Positions 33,915-43,964 of a DNA stretch of 54,206 nucleotides are shown in pieces. Below the pieces are notes generated by a model. It was not told where the DNA came from. It saw only the letters and a program-made list of their open reading frames with translations, and did not search any database. Origin of the DNA: Betaproteobacteria bacterium (GTDB lineage: Bacteria > Pseudomonadota > Gammaproteobacteria > Burkholderiales > JAHFQX01). Within the stretch, counting starts at the first letter, position 1. Every line of letters starts with the position of its first letter. A program made the translations under genes and the position numbers. The stretch is from NCBI GenBank assembly GCA_023259135.1, contig JAHFQX010000002.1:54026-108231 (forward strand), given 5' to 3'.

Positions 33915-34829
33915 CTACTTGATACGGGAAAAGTCGAATAACAGCGGTTCTGAAACGCTCTTATGTTCCAATTCGGCCCGATTGAACACCGCTATCTGGC
34001 CGAGCAGTTTCTGGCCGGGTTTGAAAGCCGCGTCGTCGGGATGGCCGGTGGCAAGCTTCCGCGAGAATTCCAGGTTCCAGTACCCGCCTTTCCATGTCCC
34101 TTTGGCCATCACGTCTGTCGCGCTACCGGAGGCGTTGCCCGTAAGGGTGAACTGGGGCCGCACATCCCCCTCGCGTTTTTTGGGCGCCGGTAGGGCTCTA
34201 TAAATCGCACCGCCGGCGTCCCGGTCTTTCTTGATATAGACCGTGCCCTTGCCGGGGATATCATAGGCCTGGGCGTCGTCGATTTCCTGGGGGGAAATGC
34301 GGTGCACCATGTCTTCGGCAAGCCCCGCCGGATTGGTGCGTCCCGCCGACCAGAGCCAAACGTCCACCCGGTACTCTTTCATGGCAAGCATGGAACGGTC
34401 GAAATCCTTGTCGGCGCCCAGGTTGAAGCGCACCGCAAACATGTCGTCCAGTTGCCGCTTATCTTGCTTATACGCATCGTCATCCCACCGCCAGGGGCGG
34501 TACTCGGTGTCGGCGGTCTTGTCGGGCCAGCGGGCGGCCAAATAAAAGCGCCCGCCCGCGACCCCCGCCTTAAGCTGCACCGTGATGCTCCCCGTATTGT
34601 TGCGGTCTGGCCCGTCCAAGCCGAGTTTGGAGCGCTCTCCCTTTTCCACCGCGGGCTTGATGGGGACATGGACCCAGCCGCCGTCCCCCCATTCTTGCAA
34701 CTCACCGTCCACGGTGGGCGGGCTGGCTAGCGCGGCTACCGGAACCTCCTGGGGCGGCGCTTCCGCCCTGCCGGCGGCCGGCGGCAATAACAGGATCGAC
34801 AGCAGCAGCGGAACTACGGCGCGTTTCAT
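33915..34829 (-). CDS. Ethylbenzene-dehydrogenase gamma-like heme-binding protein
   Basis: A 304-residue exported protein: signal peptide LLLSILLLPPAAG with cleavage near RAEA, then an immunoglobulin-like domain of the EB_dh type seen in the gamma subunit of ethylbenzene and dimethylsulfide dehydrogenases, which holds heme b. Segments such as TVDGELQEW, FYLAARWPDKT and DDMFAVRFNL are typical. No molybdopterin catalytic or FeS beta subunit is in the window, so it may be a free periplasmic electron carrier. The start ATG at 34829 overlaps the preceding gene's end region (stop at 34831), so the pair is translationally linked. Confidence 0.78.
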   Translation of the reverse strand: MKRAVVPLLLSILLLPPAAGRAEAPPQEVPVAALASPPTVDGELQEWGDGGWVHVPIKPAVEKGERSKLGLDGPDRNNTGSITVQLKAGVAGGRFYLAARWPDKTADTEYRPWRWDDDAYKQDKRQLDDMFAVRFNLGADKDFDRSMLAMKEYRVDVWLWSAGRTNPAGLAEDMVHRISPQEIDDAQAYDIPGKGTVYIKKDRDAGGAIYRALPAPKKREGDVRPQFTLTGNASGSATDVMAKGTWKGGYWNLEFSRKLATGHPDDAAFKPGQKLLGQIAVFNRAELEHKSVSEPLLFDFSRIK

Positions 34830-34830
34830 T

Positions 34831-35298
34831 TCATTCAACGGTGATCGTCCCTTCCATGCCTTTTTCACGGTGATCGTCGATGGTGCAGTAGACGGTGTAA
34901 GTCCCTGCCTTCACCGGCACGAAATAGAGATCGATCTGTCCGCTTTTCTTGAGGATTTCGAAGGCATCGAAATAAGGCGCCTTGATCTCCGCGAACTTGT
35001 TCACCATGGCCTTGCGGGTGGCAATGGCTTTGTAAAAGTCCGGCGCCGTGTAGTAATGGTCTTTATCCCCCATGTTTTTCATTTCCAGCTTATAGGCTTG
35101 GCCGATTTTCAATTTCAGATTTCTGGGAGTGTAGTCGTGCTCGGTGATTTTCACCGTGACGGTTTGCGTGTTCTTCCAATCGGCGGCCTTCACAATGTCC
35201 GCGCTGTTGGTTATATAGCTCGGCCCGGAAGCGCAACCCGCGATTAAACCGGCCCCCAAAACAAAAACGGCTGAGTTGGGGAAGAAAGAACACGTCAT
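34831..35298 (-). CDS. Cupredoxin-fold lipoprotein
   Basis: A 155-residue lipoprotein: lipobox LIAGC with Cys22, then a cupredoxin domain. Likely copper ligands are His81 (DKDHYYTA) and the C-terminal cluster Cys138, His143 and Met148 (YCTIDDHREKGM), a type 1 copper pattern. CCGGAGGATTTATC precedes the ATG at 35298; the longer reading to 35403 adds unsupported sequence. It sits directly upstream of the heme-binding EB_dh-like gene. Together they look like a two-protein periplasmic electron-transfer unit; partners are unknown. Confidence 0.82.
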   Translation of the reverse strand: MTCSFFPNSAVFVLGAGLIAGCASGPSYITNSADIVKAADWKNTQTVTVKITEHDYTPRNLKLKIGQAYKLEMKNMGDKDHYYTAPDFYKAIATRKAMVNKFAEIKAPYFDAFEILKKSGQIDLYFVPVKAGTYTVYCTIDDHREKGMEGTITVE

Positions 35299-35491
35299 GA
35301 TAAATCCTCCGGTAGATTGAATTTCAATAATCGACGGCATCAAACCCGTCGCCCTAATTCTGTCATCGACGCAACCAAAATGGAAATGCCCTGGCAAATC
35401 CAAAGGGAAATCCCCGATAGACGGCGAGACGGGTTAACCGAGAGGAAGCCAGGAGGAGGCTTTTTCCGCCATTCATTGGCAAACCTCCTTG

Positions 35492-35497
35492 TATAAT
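35492..35497 (+). promoter_or_regulatory. Possible -10 box of the carboxylase operon
   Basis: TATAAT preceded by TTG, 46 bases ahead of the ATG at 35543. No -35 at standard spacing is convincing. The 35299-35542 gap holds no other gene. Confidence 0.35.
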
Positions 35498-35542
35498 CTT
35501 GCTGGCGCCGAATCGTTCGGCTGTCCCTTACCCGAAAAAAAC

Positions 35543-37150
<1,608 letters not shown>

Positions 37151-37155
37151 CCCCG

Positions 37156-39177
37156 ATGTTCCGCAAAATCCTCATCGCCAATCGCGGCGAAATCGCCTGC
37201 CGTATCGCCAAAACCGCGAAACGTCTGGGGATCCGCACCGTCGCCGTTTATTCCGACGCCGACGCGGCCGCGCCGCACGTGGCGCTGTGCGACGCAGCCC
37301 GCCACATCGGCGGCCCGGCCCCGCGGGACTCTTACCTCAACGGCCCGCGCATCGTCGCGGCGGCCCGGCAAAGCGGCGCCGAAGCGGTGCACCCCGGCTA
37401 CGGCTTCCTGTCGGAAAACGCGGAGTTCGCCGCGCTGTGCCGGGAAGCCGGCCTGGTCTTCATTGGCCCGCCGCCTTCGGCCATCCGCGCCATGGGCTCC
37501 AAGAGCCAGGCCAAGGAAATCATGGGGGCGGCGGGAGTGCCGCTGATTCCCGGCTATCACGGCGAAAGCCAAGATCCGGAGATCCTCCGGCGGGCCGCCG
37601 AGGAAATCGGCTACCCGGTGCTCATCAAGGCCGCCTACGGTGGCGGCGGCCGGGGCATGCGGGTGGTGGAGCGCCCCGCGGAACTGTCCGCCGCCCTGCA
37701 ATCGGCCAAACGGGAAGCCGCGGCCGCCTTCGGCAACGACCGCCTGCTGCTGGAGAAATACCTGTCGCGGCCGCGCCACATCGAGCTGCAAGTGTTCGCA
37801 GACCAACAAGGCAGCACACTGCACCTATTCGAACGGGACTGCTCGGTGCAGCGGCGGCACCAGAAAGTGCTGGAAGAGGCTCCGGCTCCCGGCATGACCG
37901 CCCAGCGACGCCGACAGATGGGCGAGGCGGCCGTCGCCGCGGCCCGCGCCGTGGGCTACGTCGGAGCCGGAACGGTGGAGTTCATCGTCGATTCCGCCGG
38001 GGAATTCTATTTCATGGAGATGAACACCCGGCTTCAGGTGGAACATCCCGTCACCGAGATGATCACCGGGCTGGACCTGGTGGAATGGCAGTTGCGGATA
38101 GCCGCCGGGGAGCCCTTGCCCCTGTCCCAGGAACAAATCGCCCTGCGCGGCCATGCCATCGAGGCCCGGGTCTACGCCGAGGATCCCGGCCGGGATTTCC
38201 TGCCCGCCACCGGCCGGCTGGATCATCTGCGCTTCCCCGAGGCTTCCCCCCATGTGCGGGTGGATGCCGGAGTGCGGGAGGGCGACGCCATCACCGTGCA
38301 CTACGACCCGATGATCGCCAAGCTCATCGTCTGGGACGAGGACCGCGACGCGGCCTTGCGGCGGCTGCGCGGCGCCTTGGCGGAATTCCAGGTGGCCGGC
38401 TTGGTCACCAATCTGCCCTTCCTCGCCGCGGTGGCGGCCCATCCGGCCTTCGCCGAGGCGCACCGGGAAACCGGCGGCCTGGATACCGGCCTCATCGACC
38501 GCCACCGGGACGAGTTGATTCCCCTCCCGCGCCCGGCCGATGACTCGGTGCTGGCCCTGGCCGCCCTGAGCGAGTTGCTGCGGGTGGATCGGGAAGTCGC
38601 CGCCCATGCCGCCCGCTCCGGCGACCCGACCTCCCCCTGGCACTATCGGGACGGCTGGCGTCTCAACCAAGATCATTGCCACGCGCTGCAATTCAAGGAT
38701 GGCGAGCAAATTCGCCGAGTCACCGCCCATTTCCGCCGCAACGGCTATTTGCTGGAATTGCCGGAAAGCACCGTGGAAGCCGCCGGCGAGCTGGATGAGG
38801 CGGGGCGGCTGACGGCCACCTTGGGGGGCGCGGTAGCGCGAGCCACGGTGGTCCGGCGGGGCGGCGAGATCACTGTCATCGGCGCCGACGGCTGCCATGC
38901 CTTGACGCTTCACAACCCGTGGCAGCAGAGCATGGAAGAAGAAGATCTGGGGAGCGGATTGCTGGCTCCCATGCCCGGCACGGTGATCCGGGTCGGCGTC
39001 GCGGCCGGCGAACTGGTGGAGAAAGGCGCGCCCTTGATGGTGCTGGAGGCCATGAAAATGGAACACACTTTGCGCGCCCCCGCCGACGGGCGGGTCACCG
39101 AAATCTTTTTCGCGGCCGGCGAACAGGTCGCGGAAGGGGCCCAATTGCTGGCCTTCGAGGCGGAAGCCAAGCCATGA
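37156..39177 (+). CDS. liuD: Acyl-CoA carboxylase alpha subunit (biotin carboxylase + BCCP)
   Basis: A 673-residue protein. The N-terminal biotin carboxylase domain (about 1-445) has KILIANRGEIACRI, HPGYGFLSEN, the ATP-grasp glycine loop AYGGGGRGM, and EMNTRLQVEHPVTE. A linker domain follows, and the C-terminal biotinyl domain has VLEAMKMEHT with biotin-accepting Lys634. It carboxylates biotin with ATP and bicarbonate for the beta subunit upstream. Substrate choice (methylcrotonyl-, geranyl- or another acyl-CoA) lies with the beta subunit. The next gene's ATG overlaps its stop. Confidence 0.93.
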   Translation: MFRKILIANRGEIACRIAKTAKRLGIRTVAVYSDADAAAPHVALCDAARHIGGPAPRDSYLNGPRIVAAARQSGAEAVHPGYGFLSENAEFAALCREAGLVFIGPPPSAIRAMGSKSQAKEIMGAAGVPLIPGYHGESQDPEILRRAAEEIGYPVLIKAAYGGGGRGMRVVERPAELSAALQSAKREAAAAFGNDRLLLEKYLSRPRHIELQVFADQQGSTLHLFERDCSVQRRHQKVLEEAPAPGMTAQRRRQMGEAAVAAARAVGYVGAGTVEFIVDSAGEFYFMEMNTRLQVEHPVTEMITGLDLVEWQLRIAAGEPLPLSQEQIALRGHAIEARVYAEDPGRDFLPATGRLDHLRFPEASPHVRVDAGVREGDAITVHYDPMIAKLIVWDEDRDAALRRLRGALAEFQVAGLVTNLPFLAAVAAHPAFAEAHRETGGLDTGLIDRHRDELIPLPRPADDSVLALAALSELLRVDREVAAHAARSGDPTSPWHYRDGWRLNQDHCHALQFKDGEQIRRVTAHFRRNGYLLELPESTVEAAGELDEAGRLTATLGGAVARATVVRRGGEITVIGADGCHALTLHNPWQQSMEEEDLGSGLLAPMPGTVIRVGVAAGELVEKGAPLMVLEAMKMEHTLRAPADGRVTEIFFAAGEQVAEGAQLLAFEAEAKP

Positions 39178-39392
39178 CCCCACCCTCCGCCGCCGAGGCT
39201 GGCATTCCCTCGCCTTGCGTGCGGGTATGCCAGTTGGACGAGGCCACCCGCTGGTGCTACGGCTGCTTCCGCAATCTCAACGAAATCGCCCGCTGGGGGC
39301 GCATGAGCGAGACGGAAAAAGCCGAAACCCTGGAGCGCATCCGGGAACGCAAGGAGCTGATGGGGCTGGATGACGCCGGCCCGGCGGCTTGA
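39174..39392 (+). CDS. DUF1289 family protein
   Basis: A 72-residue protein with the DUF1289 cysteine set: SPCVRVCQLDE, then WCYGCFRNLNEIARW. Four Cys could bind a metal or FeS cluster; the function of the family is not established. The ATG overlaps the carboxylase stop (ATGA), so it is translationally coupled to the operon. The terminator at 39375-39407 overlaps its last codons. Confidence 0.85.
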   Translation: MTPPSAAEAGIPSPCVRVCQLDEATRWCYGCFRNLNEIARWGRMSETEKAETLERIRERKELMGLDDAGPAA

Positions 39393-39407
39393 GGCCGGCT
39401 TTTATTG
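39375..39407 (+). terminator. Probable terminator after the carboxylase operon
   Basis: GCCGGCC, an 11-base loop, GGCCGGC, then TTTTATT. The 5' arm is within the last codons of the DUF1289 gene. It lies between convergent genes. Confidence 0.55.
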
Positions 39408-39761
39408 TTCTCCGGTATACACGCATCCACAAGTGCAGGTTTCATGCACCACCACCTTGCTCAATAGCGGCAAGCCGGGCTTCACCCTTCGCCAAATCCA
39501 CTTCGCCAGATTTTCGCTGGTGGGATTCTCCAAGCCGGCCACCTCGTTGAGATAACGATGGTCCAACTGCTCGAACAGCGGCTGGAACGCCGCCTTGATG
39601 TCGGCGAAATCCAGCACCCAGCCCAGGCGAGCATCCACTGCTCCGGAAACGTGCAGCTCCACCCGGAACGAATGCCCATGAATCCGGGAGCATTTGTGGT
39701 CCGCCGGCAGGTTGGGCAGCCGGTGAGCCGATTCGAGGGTAAAAGCCTTGAAAATGTCCAA
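39402..39761 (-). CDS. queD: 6-carboxytetrahydropterin synthase
   Basis: A 119-residue enzyme that turns dihydroneopterin triphosphate into 6-carboxytetrahydropterin for queuosine synthesis. The zinc ligands are His13, His28 and His30 (SAHRL, HGHSF), and the catalytic Cys is Cys24. The frame begins at TTG (39761); no ATG is available in frame that keeps the FTLESAH strand. It lies 16 bases after queE on the same strand. QueC and QueF are not in the window. Confidence 0.93.
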   Translation of the reverse strand: MDIFKAFTLESAHRLPNLPADHKCSRIHGHSFRVELHVSGAVDARLGWVLDFADIKAAFQPLFEQLDHRYLNEVAGLENPTSENLAKWIWRRVKPGLPLLSKVVVHETCTCGCVYTGEQ

Positions 39762-39777
39762 CGCCGCGGCCCGTTCT

Positions 39778-40413
39778 TCAGCGAATGCCGATGATCTTGT
39801 GGGTTTGCAAGCTCAAGCGCCAGCGGGGATGGGCCAAGCAATAAGCGATGGCCCAACGGATACTCTCTTCCCGTTGCGGCCCGTCCATGGGCTGCAAGGA
39901 AAAGTGCCGGAACTCCCAGCCGGCGAAATCCTCCGGGTCTAAATTTTCCTGGGGAACCACCAGCTTCAACTCGTCCCCCCGTCGCTGCACTACCCGGCTG
40001 CCGGCCTTGGGGCTGACGCACAGCCAGTCGATGCCGGCGGGAGCCGGAAGCGTGCCGTTGGTTTCCACCGCCACCCGGAAACCGCGGTAGTGTAGGGCTT
40101 CGATGAGCGCCTCGTCCACCTGCAACAAGGGCTCCCCGCCGGTCAGCACCGCGTAGCGCTGCCCGGAAATTCCGGCCGGCCACAGCGTCTCGATCCCCTC
40201 GGCCAGGAGCTGCGCGGAATCGAATTTGCCGCCGTTGATCCCGTCGGTATCCGCGAAATCGGTATCGCAAAACCGGCACACCGCCCCCGCCCGATCCTGC
40301 TCCCGGCCGCTCCATAGATTGCAGCCGGCGAAGCGGCAGAATACCGCCACCCGGCCGGTTTGCGCCCCCTCCCCTTGCAGGGTGAGGAAAATTTCCTTGA
40401 TCCCGTAAGCCAT
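39778..40413 (-). CDS. queE: 7-carboxy-7-deazaguanine synthase (radical SAM)
   Basis: A 211-residue radical-SAM enzyme that makes 7-carboxy-7-deazaguanine from QueD's product. It shows the expanded QueE cluster motif CX14CX2C: Cys31, Cys46 and Cys49. FLTLQGEG at the N-terminus and [11 protein letters not shown] and VAVETNGT further on are diagnostic. GGGGAGC precedes the ATG. It heads a queE-queD operon and is divergent from the diguanylate cyclase at 40619. Confidence 0.95.
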   Translation of the reverse strand: MAYGIKEIFLTLQGEGAQTGRVAVFCRFAGCNLWSGREQDRAGAVCRFCDTDFADTDGINGGKFDSAQLLAEGIETLWPAGISGQRYAVLTGGEPLLQVDEALIEALHYRGFRVAVETNGTLPAPAGIDWLCVSPKAGSRVVQRRGDELKLVVPQENLDPEDFAGWEFRHFSLQPMDGPQREESIRWAIAYCLAHPRWRLSLQTHKIIGIR

Positions 40414-40531
40414 GCTCCCCGGCCCGACCTTTTCCGTAAAAGGCGCCGATTGTACCGGTTCGGGAAAATGGCGGCCATGCGCGTCGATGGGTGAACGGGC
40501 CGGTTTCCCGGCTCGCCGCCTACGGCGCAGG

Positions 40532-40561
40532 ATGACATAGGGCGCAAATGACCCCTATAAT
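40532..40561 (+). promoter_or_regulatory. Sigma70-like promoter for the diguanylate cyclase gene
   Basis: ATGACA (40532-40537), an 18-base spacer, TATAAT (40556-40561). This is 5 of 6 and 6 of 6 matches to the consensus boxes, ending 57 bases before the ATG at 40619. Confidence 0.65.
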
Positions 40562-40618
40562 GAGGCGGACTATCATTTCGGGCTTCCCCCTGGGCCGGTT
40601 TCCAAATATAGCCATTTC

Positions 40619-41671
40619 ATGACCGCCACCTCCGCCGCCTCGGATCTCCAGCCCCAATGGGATGAGCTTCGGGGATTCTCCCGCACCGTCGCGGAAATCC
40701 AATGGCTGCTGCTGATTCTGGTGCTGCTCTACCAAGTGGTGGCCGAGTCGGCTACCGAGGAAAGAACGGCGATTTATACGGGGCTGTTCTTTTACGGCGC
40801 CCTGGTGGTGGGGTTCCGTTATTACAATTTCTACCGCCGCGACAGCCTGTGGAAACTGGCCGCCGAAACCTGGGCCATGCTGTTGTTCATCTCCTTCGCG
40901 GTTTGGTTCAGCGGCAAGCTGGAAAGCCCGCTGCTCAATCTCTACTTGCTACCCATCATCACCAGCGCCCTGACCCTGGGCAAGCTGTCCACTTTGCTGG
41001 AAGCGGCCCTGGTCTGCGCCTGCTACATCCTGCTGGGCTCCTCCGTCAATACCGCTTCCATCCTGAGTTCCGCCTATTGGAGTGCTTTTCTAGCCCAGGT
41101 GGCCCCGGTGCTGTTGGTAGCCTACATTACCACCATGCTGTCCGCCGATATCCACTATGCGGTCGGCAGGCTACGGGAGCTTTCCGAAACCGACGAGCTC
41201 ACCGGGATCTACAACATCCGGGCATTCAACTTCATTGCCGAAAAAACCCTGCTGCAAGCGGCGCGCTATTCCCAACCCTTCAGCCTGGTCATGGTGGATT
41301 CCGACGACCTGAAGCGCATCAACGACCACTACGGCCACGAAGCCGGGAATCACCTGCTCCAATCCCTGGTCACCGCTACCCGGAAAGCGCTGCGCGCCAC
41401 CGATATCATGGCCCGTTACGGCGGCGACGAATTCGTGGTCATGCTGCCCCACACCAATGCCAAGGGGGCGGCGGAGGTGGCGGAGAAAATCCGCGCTTCG
41501 GTGGAAATCTCGCGGTTATCCGTGCGTGGCCAGCTCATTCCGATCACCGTCAGCATCGGTATCGCCAGCTACCCGGAAAACGGCGACACTTACACCGATC
41601 TGCTGGAGGCCGCCGACCGAGCCATGTACCAGGCCAAGCAGCAGGGCAAGAACCGCGTATCCCCAGCCTGA
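40619..41671 (+). CDS. Membrane-bound diguanylate cyclase (GGDEF)
   Basis: A 350-residue inner-membrane protein. About five or six transmembrane helices span residues 28-175, with no recognised sensor fold. The C-terminal GGDEF domain follows RLRELSETDELTGIYN, with GGDEF at 268-272 and an intact RxxD inhibitory site at Arg259-Asp262. It should make cyclic di-GMP and be subject to product inhibition. It stands alone behind its own promoter. The 144-base gap to the next gene holds no clear terminator. Confidence 0.93.
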   Translation: MTATSAASDLQPQWDELRGFSRTVAEIQWLLLILVLLYQVVAESATEERTAIYTGLFFYGALVVGFRYYNFYRRDSLWKLAAETWAMLLFISFAVWFSGKLESPLLNLYLLPIITSALTLGKLSTLLEAALVCACYILLGSSVNTASILSSAYWSAFLAQVAPVLLVAYITTMLSADIHYAVGRLRELSETDELTGIYNIRAFNFIAEKTLLQAARYSQPFSLVMVDSDDLKRINDHYGHEAGNHLLQSLVTATRKALRATDIMARYGGDEFVVMLPHTNAKGAAEVAEKIRASVEISRLSVRGQLIPITVSIGIASYPENGDTYTDLLEAADRAMYQAKQQGKNRVSPA

Positions 41672-41815
41672 TTTTTCCGCCCCGTCTGAGCTTGGTTTTA
41701 GCTTGGCATGGCTAGGGCGGTGTGTTAAGGTCCGGACAACCGGCTCAGGTTCCGGTCAAGGGCCATCCATCGGTCGCTTTTGTTTTCAGATCGAACGATT
41801 AGGAGGAGTGCTCCA

Positions 41816-43033
41816 ATGAAATCCAGCTACCGCCGTTGGTTCATGCGGCTTTTCGCCGTCGTTTGCGTGGCTCCCGTTCTGGTTTTTGCCCAAAGCGGGA
41901 ATCCCATCGCCATTCCCATGATCACGCCGCTCACCGGCCCCGGCGCCATACTGGGGCAGGATATGCAAAAGGGCGTCGCCGTCGCCGTGGAACAGATCAA
42001 CAAGGCGGGAGGCATCAAGGCCTTCGGCGGCCGGCCGCTGCAAATCGAGGTGGTGGACACCCAGGGCAAACCCGAGGTGGTGCGGGTGGAGATGGAGCGC
42101 TTGGCGGTGCGCAACAACGCCCCCATGATCCTGGGCGGCGAGATCAGCGCCGGCACCGGAGCGGCGGCTCAGTTCGCCGAAACCTACGGGATACCGTTCA
42201 TCAATTCGGCGGCGGCCAACGCCGATCTGCTGCGTCGGGGCTACAAGTGGTATTTCACCGAGCAAATGACCAGCGAGGACGAAGCCGCCACTTGGCTGGC
42301 CCTGCTCAAGCACCTGGCGGAAAAAGCCGGAGGCCCCGCGCCCACGGTAGCCTTTTTGTACGAGGACAGCCCTCGTGGGGCGGGAATCGTTAAGCTCGCC
42401 AAAAAGCCGGTGGAAGGAGCCGGCTTCAAGGTGGTGGCCGACGTTGCTTATAACCGGGCCGAGCGCAACTTGCTGACCCATGTCGCCAAGGTGCAGCAAG
42501 CGGCTCCGGAAGTGGTGATGTGGGCCGGTTATCTCGATGACGTAGCGGCGGGGCTCAAGGCCATGCAGCAACTCAACTTCGCTCCCTACATCCTGGGAGC
42601 CGGCGGCGGGCCGGGGGATCCCCGCATGCCGGAACTGGTGGGCGCCGCCTTCGTGGAAAAAGTGAAGCTCTCCACGGTAGATTACTTCGCGCCCGATACC
42701 GAGCGGGCGAAGAAGTTCGTGGTGCCGTTCATCAAAAAATACGGCCATGTCCCCAGCAGCTACGCCTCCATCGGCTATCGGGCGGCCTTCCTCGCCAAGG
42801 CCATCCTGGAAAAGTCCGGCAAGCTGGACCGCGCCGCCATCCGCACGGCGATCCAGGGCTTGAACATCCCCGGCGAGGATCTGATCAGCCCCTTCAAATC
42901 CGTGCGGTTCGGGCCCGACGGCCGCAACCTGGGGGCACAGAATGCCGTCACCCAATGGCAAGGCGGACAGAGAATCACCGTTTGGCCTCCGGCCGTCGCC
43001 GTCAAACCCCCCGCGCCGTTGCGCCGCCGCTGA
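41816..43033 (+). CDS. LivK-type ABC transporter substrate-binding protein
   Basis: A 405-residue type I periplasmic binding protein with a signal peptide ending FAQ before SGNPIAIP. ITPLTGPGAILGQDMQKGV and VEQINKAGGI are the family N-terminal signature. Such proteins bind branched-chain amino acids, but also aromatic acids, amides and urea. AGGAGGAGTG precedes the ATG. Here it leads an operon containing an acyl-CoA dehydrogenase, which makes an organic acid ligand more likely than leucine (inference). Confidence 0.93.
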   Translation: MKSSYRRWFMRLFAVVCVAPVLVFAQSGNPIAIPMITPLTGPGAILGQDMQKGVAVAVEQINKAGGIKAFGGRPLQIEVVDTQGKPEVVRVEMERLAVRNNAPMILGGEISAGTGAAAQFAETYGIPFINSAAANADLLRRGYKWYFTEQMTSEDEAATWLALLKHLAEKAGGPAPTVAFLYEDSPRGAGIVKLAKKPVEGAGFKVVADVAYNRAERNLLTHVAKVQQAAPEVVMWAGYLDDVAAGLKAMQQLNFAPYILGAGGGPGDPRMPELVGAAFVEKVKLSTVDYFAPDTERAKKFVVPFIKKYGHVPSSYASIGYRAAFLAKAILEKSGKLDRAAIRTAIQGLNIPGEDLISPFKSVRFGPDGRNLGAQNAVTQWQGGQRITVWPPAVAVKPPAPLRRR

Positions 43034-43084
43034 TCCATGACAGCCGATTCATACCAACTCATCCACGATCAATAGCGCAATTTC

Positions 43085-43963
43085 GTGATCACCGGCACCC
43101 TGCTGGTCCAAGCCCTCATTTCCGGCCTGCTGATGGGCGGCATCTACGCCCTGGTGGCCCTGGCTTTGGCCCTGGCCTTCGGGGTGCTGCGGGTGCTCAA
43201 CTTCGCTCACGGCGACCTGTTGATGGTGGCCATGTACGGCGCCGTGGTGCTGCACCGCTGGCTGGGGCTGCATCCCTATGGGTCGATTCTGGTGCTGGCA
43301 GTCCCCATGCTGCTGTTGGGCTGGGCCATGTTCGTCGGACTGATCCGGCCGGTGCAGCGGGCCGGGGTGCTGGTCCAGGCGCAGATGACCCTGGGGGTGT
43401 CCTTCGTCATCCAAAGCGCCGCCCTCATGATCTTCGGCGCCGACCTGCTTAACATCCGCACCGATCTGGAAATGTCGGTGCTGCGCGTCGCGGGCGTGGT
43501 GGTGAGCATCCCGCTGGCCGTCGGCTTCGCGGTATCCTTGTTGATTTCCGGAATCTTGTCGTGGGCCCTGTTGGGCACCGACGCCGGCCGCCGGGTGCGG
43601 GCCACCGCCCAGGACCCGGACATGGCGCGGCTGTGCGGCGTCGACGTGGAGCGCACCCAGCGTTGGGTGTTCGCCCTGAGCGTTGCCTTGTTGGCGGGGG
43701 TGGCGGGGTGCCTGATGACCTTTACCTACGTGGTTCCCACCGCCGGACTGCAATACAGCGTGCTGGCCCTGCTGGTAGTGATGCTGGGGGGGCTGGGGGA
43801 TCTCAAGGGGGCCTTCCTCGGAGGCCTGCTGATCGGCGTGGCGGAAGCCCTGGCCGGGGTGTTCCTCAACAGCGCGGTGGGACCGGCGGTGATTTACGTG
43901 TTGTTCGGCTTGACGCTGCTGTTCCGTCCCCGCGGTTTGTTCAGCCGGGGCATGGAAGCATGA
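43085..43963 (+). CDS. livH: LivH-type ABC transporter permease
   Basis: A 292-residue membrane permease with about eight helices. GLLMGGIYALVALALALAFG and the following VLRVLNFAHGDLLM are the LivH N-terminal signature. GTG at 43085 gives the full-length N-terminus; no strong ribosome-binding site is seen. It is followed after 1 base by the fused LivM-LivG gene. Confidence 0.93.
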   Translation: MITGTLLVQALISGLLMGGIYALVALALALAFGVLRVLNFAHGDLLMVAMYGAVVLHRWLGLHPYGSILVLAVPMLLLGWAMFVGLIRPVQRAGVLVQAQMTLGVSFVIQSAALMIFGADLLNIRTDLEMSVLRVAGVVVSIPLAVGFAVSLLISGILSWALLGTDAGRRVRATAQDPDMARLCGVDVERTQRWVFALSVALLAGVAGCLMTFTYVVPTAGLQYSVLALLVVMLGGLGDLKGAFLGGLLIGVAEALAGVFLNSAVGPAVIYVLFGLTLLFRPRGLFSRGMEA

Positions 43964-43964
43964 C

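Noticed and set aside
35476-35497. TTGGCA and TATAAT before the carboxylase operon as a full promoter
   Set aside because: The spacer is only 10 bases, too short for a sigma70 promoter. Only the -10 box is kept, as a weak call.
39402-39430. TGTATACC-like sequence near the queD end as a third GntR site
   Set aside because: It lies inside coding sequence and matches only the central GTATAC. It is not near a promoter.
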